NCBI GenBank assembly: GCA_030789695.1
Contig: CM061142.1
Location: 150,929,266-150,993,265, forward strand
Length of the DNA: 64,000 bases
Reading direction: 5' to 3'
From: Scilla litardierei
Taxonomy: Eukaryota > Streptophyta > Magnoliopsida > Asparagales > Asparagaceae
This document shows, one piece after another, positions 58,347 to 64,000 of this stretch. Numbering within the stretch: the first letter of the stretch is position 1; each line of letters begins with the position of its first letter. Below the pieces are notes generated by a model, which did not search any database, was not told the DNA's origin, and saw only the letters and a program-made list of their open reading frames with translations. Both the position numbers and the translations under genes were made by a program.

Positions 58347-60524
58347 ATGCCGCCCCGGACACGGCCGCGGACGAGGAGGCCTTCCGCCAAGCGGAAGCGG
58401 TCGGATGATGCCGGCCCCTCCCACGAGGTGGAAGAGTCTCCTCCTCCTTCCCCCACACACGCCGTCCACCCAGCACAGCCTGCAGGCCCCGCACACCCCG
58501 CACAGCCTGCAGTGCACCCACAGCCCGCACAGCCTCTCCCCGCCGCTGCACAGCCACCACCACCGGCTCCACTGGTCGGGCCGCTCGAGATTACGTTCCG
58601 AGACGACGCACACCGCGCCGTCTTCGAGCGTATCTCCCAGCGCTCGATCGTACCCTCCAGGTTTGCACACCTCGCTGACCTAGGACGCCTGGGGGTACTT
58701 GAGGGGATGCTCACGTTGTACGACAATGTGGGCTGGCGAGATTTTCTGCAGGTGTCGGCGGATACTTTTACCCGCCCGACACTTGAGGTTTTGAGTTCGA
58801 TCGCCCGGACCGACGAGGGATGCTCGTTTCGGTTCATGGATCGAGAGTGCCAGGTCACTCTCGATATGATGAGAGCATTTTTCTCGTGGCCCGCTGTCCC
58901 CGGAGCCGATCGCGGTTACGGCCCCACACATATCCCCCCACCTTCCTTCGACGCCGGTGCCTTCTGGGCACGTATCACGGGTCTCCACGCTGCCTTTGAC
59001 CCTAGTAGGGCCAAGGCCTCGGCCATTGTCCACCCCTACCTCCGTATTGCTCAGCGCCTTATGGCGACGACATTTTTGGCCAGATATGAGCCGGGCACGA
59101 TGTCTACGCCAGAGCTTTACATGCTCTACGCGATGACACGTCCCAGAGCTCTATCTAGGGATGGAGATGAGCTTGTCCCCGCCGTCGTGATCGATATCGC
59201 GGCATGGTTTTTAGACCGCATCATTGTATCGGTGGGCGCTCGCTCACCGATATGCTGCAGCGGCCTGATTACCTTGCTTGCTCTTATGACCGGCGAGGAC
59301 TTCCCCGAGGACTTGCGACGTGTCCCGGGCCCCACTTCTTTGTCGATCGATGTTATGGCCCGGATGAAGATGCTTCGTCTGCATGGTGAGCGTCACTGGG
59401 TCTGGTTGCACGGCCCTTTCGGTGCCGATTACATGATTTTCCCGAGCCCAGCTCGGACCCAGATTGCACCAGCCCACGTTGACTGGCTCCCTGCGATGGA
59501 TGTCCTCATCCCCGCTGCTTACGTGCTCGAGGCCGAGGGGGCCGAGCAGGCCCACGCTGCCCCTGTAGACCCTGTAGCCCCTGCCGAGCCTGCTGCCGTG
59601 CCTGTTGACCCTGTGGCCCCTCAGCCCGTACCTGACGTTTCCGTCGCTCCTGACACCGCTGTCGGTGTCGGGAGTACCTTAGCTGAGCCCACTTCCACCA
59701 CCTCCACCACTTCCGAGGCTGTCACCACCACTCCCACCACCACCACCACCGGCCCTCTGTCTGTCGAGCCTCTTTGCTCTGCACTCCCCGAGCGCCCGCT
59801 GACCTTTGTTGAGAGTGAAGAGCCCTCGTTTACCGCGGTCGTGGAGACCATGGCTAGCATGATCTCCGCTGGGGTTGCGCCTTTTGGACCACACTCTTCC
59901 ACCCCAGCGGTAGTCACCTCTGTCTCCACCCCTGCTGTATTCTCTGAGAGTGTCGTGGCGTCTGTCCACACTTCTGTGCCGTCGACCTCTCTGGCCGCCT
60001 CGCTGCCACCTTTGCACTCTTATTTCGTTTCTGCTGCCTCCACTTCTCACCGCCCGCCCCGGCCTCACACTGAGGCCAGGACCACCTTTGCCGGCGCAGC
60101 ACCTTTTGTACCCTTCCCCGCTGAGCCCGTCACATACGCGACCCGAGTACGCCAGCCCAGACCTGCCCAGCCCCGCCAGGTGCGTCCCTCTGCACCACCT
60201 CCCCCTGACACAGTACTTCAGAGCATTCGTGCTCTAGAGGGGGCGGTGAGTGGCCTCAGAGGCGACCTTAGGACCCTGTCCGCCACCGTCTCTGCGATGG
60301 CTGGCCGCTTCGAGCTGCTACCGCAGATCCACTACTGTCTCACCCAGGTTCTGGAGCGTCTCCCGCGCGTACCCCCACCCACCCAGCAGGTTCCCGCCCA
60401 CACTTCCACACCCACTCAGCCTGCTGCCACTTCCACACCCACCCCCGCTCAGCAGCCTGTCCAGCCAGCACCACCCTCACGACCTCCGCCTCAGGACGGA
60501 GACGGCGCAGCACCGCCTTCTTAG
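58347..60524 (+). CDS. A ORF-1/envelope-like protein (725 aa, Athila ORF-1 family)
   Basis: Intact. The start MPPRTRPRTRR is chosen because E1 opens the same way; the frame extends upstream by 11 codons to 58314. A basic N-terminus (PSAKRKRS) could be a nuclear signal. A Pro/Ala-rich stretch (residues about 30-80) is followed by a conserved block of about 300 residues from ITFRDDAH through RSIVPSRFA, FRFMDRECQVTL, RIAQRLMATTFLARYEP, CCSGLITLLALM to GPTSLSIDVMARMKMLR. It then has a long Ala/Pro/Thr/Ser-rich half with a short helical segment (RALEGAVSGLRGDLRTLSA) near residue 640 and a proline-rich tail. No clear signal peptide or membrane anchor. ORF-1 is the extra Athila gene; role unproven. 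An alternative label is 'putative plant transposon protein'. Confidence 0.88.
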   Translation: MPPRTRPRTRRPSAKRKRSDDAGPSHEVEESPPPSPTHAVHPAQPAGPAHPAQPAVHPQPAQPLPAAAQPPPPAPLVGPLEITFRDDAHRAVFERISQRSIVPSRFAHLADLGRLGVLEGMLTLYDNVGWRDFLQVSADTFTRPTLEVLSSIARTDEGCSFRFMDRECQVTLDMMRAFFSWPAVPGADRGYGPTHIPPPSFDAGAFWARITGLHAAFDPSRAKASAIVHPYLRIAQRLMATTFLARYEPGTMSTPELYMLYAMTRPRALSRDGDELVPAVVIDIAAWFLDRIIVSVGARSPICCSGLITLLALMTGEDFPEDLRRVPGPTSLSIDVMARMKMLRLHGERHWVWLHGPFGADYMIFPSPARTQIAPAHVDWLPAMDVLIPAAYVLEAEGAEQAHAAPVDPVAPAEPAAVPVDPVAPQPVPDVSVAPDTAVGVGSTLAEPTSTTSTTSEAVTTTPTTTTTGPLSVEPLCSALPERPLTFVESEEPSFTAVVETMASMISAGVAPFGPHSSTPAVVTSVSTPAVFSESVVASVHTSVPSTSLAASLPPLHSYFVSAASTSHRPPRPHTEARTTFAGAAPFVPFPAEPVTYATRVRQPRPAQPRQVRPSAPPPPDTVLQSIRALEGAVSGLRGDLRTLSATVSAMAGRFELLPQIHYCLTQVLERLPRVPPPTQQVPAHTSTPTQPAATSTPTPAQQPVQPAPPSRPPPQDGDGAAPPS

Positions 60525-62457
60525 GCACTCTTGATGCCATCGTTTCTTCTTGCCGTTGTGCTGCCCGTTTCTGCTGGGTCCTGTTGCACTTTTGTCCCCC
60601 CCCCCCCCCCCCCCTCCCCTCACTTATTTTGGGATTCTATTTTTGATCATATCTATATATATCTTTTTTGGGAGAGAGGGAGAGTTTTTGGTGCCACTTA
60701 TATATCTGTTTCACTCCTATCTGTGCATGCATCATGTCCGCATCATATTTTCATTTCTTTATTTTTCTTTTTCTTTTCATTTTTCCATGCATGCATCCTC
60801 ACTTACCCCTCACATTTCTTGTCTCTCGGTGTGCCACACTTTGCACATTGAGGACACTGTGCGATTTAGCTTGGGGGAGTGAGTTCTCACGTTCTTTTTG
60901 ATTTACCACCTTTATTTTTAGTTTTTCACGCCATTTTTCACTTTTGCATTCATTTTCCTCATTTTTCTTTCATTTTACCATGCATCACGTTTTTCTTATT
61001 TTTCTGTGTGCCGCATTGTAAATAGTTCTATTTTCCCTTTATCTTTATTTCCTTTTTCATCTCGCGCTAGAGATGACTTTTCTGTGATGATGATGACGTT
61101 GGATTTAGCTTACTCTATATGCATGCTATATTTGTCGTGTCTTAGATTTTATTTCTGATATCATATGCTATGACTTGCCTTGCATCTAGAGATAGTAACC
61201 CACACTTTTTCCACATGAAAATGGATGAAATTTTATTATTAGCTGAGTCTGAATATTCATATGTATGCTATCACAGAAAACACACCAAGATTCACGCATT
61301 GAATGCCTATATCTGGAGTACTGATTTCCTTTTCCTATATCACTTCTATATGCATGAATTGTACACTTCACTTCAGGATGATTGAATGATGTTAGCTATG
61401 ATGAATCTGGATTAGTTAGCTTTTTTTGTGATCGAAACTGAGTAGATTAGATTACCTTGCTGAAGTTGTCGTGCATGTCTTATAGAGTGAACTGAGAGTT
61501 ATATCTATTTCTTTCTCCACAAATCTTGAACATTATTTCTCTACTTTTAAAAATCATTGGTGAATCTCCCCTTAGTGATTCTATTATATGGCATTTCCCC
61601 CACTACTCATGCCTAGCTCCAAATCTATCATTCTCTAGAAAAAAAAGAGAGAAAAACATTCTTGTATATCATTATCTCTCTTTGAGTTGGGATCGTTGTG
61701 TATATATGCTATATCAAAAAAAACGAAAAAAAAGGGAGAAAAGAGGAAAAATCCTCAATAAAAGATCCCATCTCACTTTCTTTCTTTCTTCTTTCTTTTT
61801 ATCACTTTTGGAGCTATATAAAAATGGGGATGTAAATATTTTTTATGCCACCATGCTTATAGATAAGCTTGGGGGAGGGGATCCATTGATGTGTGAGAGA
61901 GTGATTACTTAACGTTGCACGACAACCTAGGCTAAGTAATATTCTATACTCAATGAGATTGTTTTTAGCTTTACGAAATCCAGAAATCTAAGCCTAGCGT
62001 TCATCTCATGAAATCCATACTTTTCTATTCTCTCTATTCTATAGTGTGATACTCTTATACTCCGGATAGAAATCAGTCAATTGAAAAGTGTGTAATCTGT
62101 GATTTGTATACCGCTTTAAATGATTCAGACGATGCTAATTTTAAAATTATTCCGTTTTTCATGAGTATATCGTTGTTCGTGGGTTTTCTATTTCTACTTG
62201 CACTATTATACTATGATATCAAAATAAAATTCTTTGACATGTGTTTTTTCATTCAGAGCATGCTATATGAGTAAGTGGAACCCACGTCCTGAGAAAATAA
62301 TCTAGCATCTTACTTCCTCGCTTCTTTCTTTCTACTTTATTCTATTTCGTTTTCATTCTTCTTCGTTTTTCATTTTTTTTCTCTTTTTGCCGTTTTCGAT
62401 TTTCGAATCCACCGGGTTCGCCCTTTACTTATCTTCCTCGAGGACGAGTAAGAGGCA
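60525..62457 (+). other. A 3' non-coding region
   Basis: AT-rich, with a run of 20 C (60596-60615). It has extra copies of the polypurine core AGCTTGGGGGAG at 60868-60879 and 61866-61877. The first follows CACATTGAGGACACTGTG, also present in E1 and C. No gene. Confidence 0.65.
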
Positions 62458-62471
62458 AGCTTGGGGGATTT
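62458..62471 (+). other. A polypurine tract
   Basis: AGCTTGGGGGATTT directly before the 3' LTR, preceded by CCTCGAGGACGAGTAAGAGG. Confidence 0.9.
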
Positions 62472-64000
62472 TGATCACTCCTTATTTTACACCTTTTTCC
62501 CGCATGTTTGCATGCCATTTAGATCGCCCAAATCATGTTTTTCACGATATATCGATGATATTGCGATGCTTTTCACGATTTGTTGTTTTTGTCGCATTTC
62601 AGGTGATTTGGCGCGATTTGGAGTGATCTTGAGATGCGCTCACTTTAGACAGTCACCAACGACCTCCCCGAGGGATATTTTGCTGTTGGAGAGGAGCGGA
62701 AGAAGAATGGACGTCGCAGGAGCGACGAGGAGGTCAAAACAAGCAGAATGGGCATTTTTTGTGTCCCACTCGGCCGAGTGGAGGAGCCACTCGGCCGACC
62801 AGCGAGACACTGCTCGGCCGACCTGAACAGATACGATTTCTATGTGCACTCGGCCGAGCCCCGAAGACCATATCGGCCGAGTGACGACATCACGTCCGCC
62901 CGAGTGGCGCCCAGACGAGGCCCTTCCAAAACATCCAAGTTACTGTTTTTTGGCCGCCTGAACTTCAGAAGACCCACTCGGCCGAGTGGATTATTACGTC
63001 CGCCCGAGTGCCTTGAAGCCATCGGCCGAGTGACGACAACTCACTCGGCCGAGCCGCCCCCGAAGTGAAGACCCCTGAAGGCCCTGACTTACTGGAAAAT
63101 TACAGGGTTTTCACTCGGCCGAGCGACTTTTGTCACTCGGCCGAGTGCGATGCGCTGCCTGTAGCGAAATCTGCGGAAAACAGGCTGTGCAGGGGTATTT
63201 TGGTCACGATTTTTGGACGATTTTGAGGGCTATTTAAGCCCTGTTTTTACCCTAGTTTAGAGAGCCTCTCTCTTAGATTTTTTGCAGCTTTTTAGATTAG
63301 TTTTTAGCTTTATTCTTGTGGTTGGAGAAGAGACAAAGTTTGTGATTTTTGTTGGAACAATTGAAGAACTCCATTGGTTTGCATCTCTTTTCCTTAAAAA
63401 TCCTATTTTTATTGCTTATCTCAATATTGTGATGAATTCTATTGCTTATTTCATTGATTATTTTTGTGATCTTGCTATGAATTGTGAGTAGTCTCCACGT
63501 CTTGGGGCGTGGGGATGAACCCTACAAACCCACTTTCATATTTGTGATGAATTGGTAGAAATTGAGCTAGAATCGTTATTAGGGATTAGATTGTGATCAA
63601 TTTACTACGGATGGCTAGGTATTCATATCAATTGGGATTTGCAAGAGATTGGATCCCAATTCGATAGGAAACCCTAGAAATCCGAATTGGGTTGGAATCG
63701 GATTTTCGAAGTATCGGTTTGCAAGAGATTGGTCCGATACTAGGATTTCCGGTTGCAATTCCGTGCCAATACCCGTTTGCAAGAGATTGGACGGGTAGGA
63801 ACTATCACAATCTAGATCGTGGACCGAGTTTGCAAGAGATTGGACTCGGTACGCGATTGGACGATGATGTTGATCCTAATGCTAGCTTTCCTAGGCTAGG
63901 GTTTGCAAGAGATTGGACCCAAACCTAGGATAGCTATAGACCGGCAACAGCGCGAGAGCGTGAGCTTGGTTCTACATTCAGTTGCAACTAGTTCATCCAA
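62472..64000 (+). repeat. A 3' LTR (truncated by window end)
   Basis: Uninterrupted copy of the 5' LTR up to a point equal to about 53920; roughly 280 bp remain outside. Palindrome array 62766-63150, TATTTAAG at 63231-63238, hairpins 63626-63929. Confidence 0.93.
63626..63929 (+). repeat. Five hairpins sharing a 14-nt loop (A 3' LTR)
   Basis: Loops at 63639, 63719, 63777, 63830 and 63903. Arms: TATC plus AATTGGGAT with its complement and one bulge; AGTATCGGT (one loop-closing base lost here); TACCCGT; ATCGTGGACCGAGT with one mismatch and one G-T pair; CCTAGG and GGGT around a small internal loop. Confidence 0.85.

Larger units (their letters stand above)
44856..64000 (+). mobile_element. A: young Athila-like pol-less element
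   Basis: 5' LTR 44856-46022 plus 53553-54203 (split by B), primer-binding site 54210-54227, gag-protease 54357-56810, internal promoter-like region 57451-57800, ORF-1/envelope-like gene 58347-60524, 3' region, polypurine tract 62458-62471, and 3' LTR from 62472 running off the window. LTRs differ at about 13 positions plus two indels over 1.53 kb by eye. No RT, RNase H or integrase. The 5-mer before it is GGCCC (44851-44855); the partner is out of view. Confidence 0.92.

Overview
This window is plant nuclear DNA made almost entirely of nested LTR retrotransposons. No cellular housekeeping gene was recognised. The evidence is long LTRs with TG...CA ends and target-site duplications, primer-binding sites of the plant Athila/Tat type, Ty1/copia and Ty3/gypsy protein domains, and a nuclear copy of chloroplast rpoA. 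The rpoA fragment looks most like that of grass-like monocots (Poales) from memory of the family, so a monocot is a reasonable guess but not proven.
Layout. (1) 1-11977: a minus-oriented chromovirus-type LTR (1-2161 and 11614-11977) split by a 9.5-kb element with very long LTRs and no coding capacity (2162-11613, LARD-like). (2) 12660-38877: a decayed Ty1/copia element, 'copia-1' (RT, RNase H, short 3' LTR), broken twice. An old minus-strand Athila-like element 'E1' (13429-31837) sits between its RT and RNase H, and a minus-strand decayed copia element 'copia-2' (32507-38712) sits in its 3' LTR. E1 itself contains a young, small Athila/Tat derivative 'Z1' (20515-27311) with one intact ORF. (3) 39044-64000: a four-level nest. 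A Tat-type LTR 'D' carrying an rpoA fragment is split by minus-strand Athila-like 'C' (40072-44855). C is split by plus-strand Athila-like 'A' (44856 to beyond the window). The 5' LTR of A is split by minus-strand Tat-type 'B' (46023-53547).
How the genes relate. A and E1 both encode gag-protease and an Athila ORF-1/envelope-like protein, with no reverse transcriptase or integrase between them. Z1 encodes only a zinc-knuckle acidic protein. B keeps gag and an intron-containing antisense gene. All of these would need enzymes supplied in trans.
The most unusual signals are non-coding. (a) Arrays of a short palindrome (type CACTCGGCCGAGTG) lie directly upstream of the LTR TATA box in E1, C and A, with a different palindrome in Z1. 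In E1 and A an array is repeated inside the element before a second TATA box that precedes ORF-1. (b) Five hairpins in the LTR leader of A share an identical 14-nt loop on five different, self-complementary stems, and partly conserved counterparts occur in C and E1.
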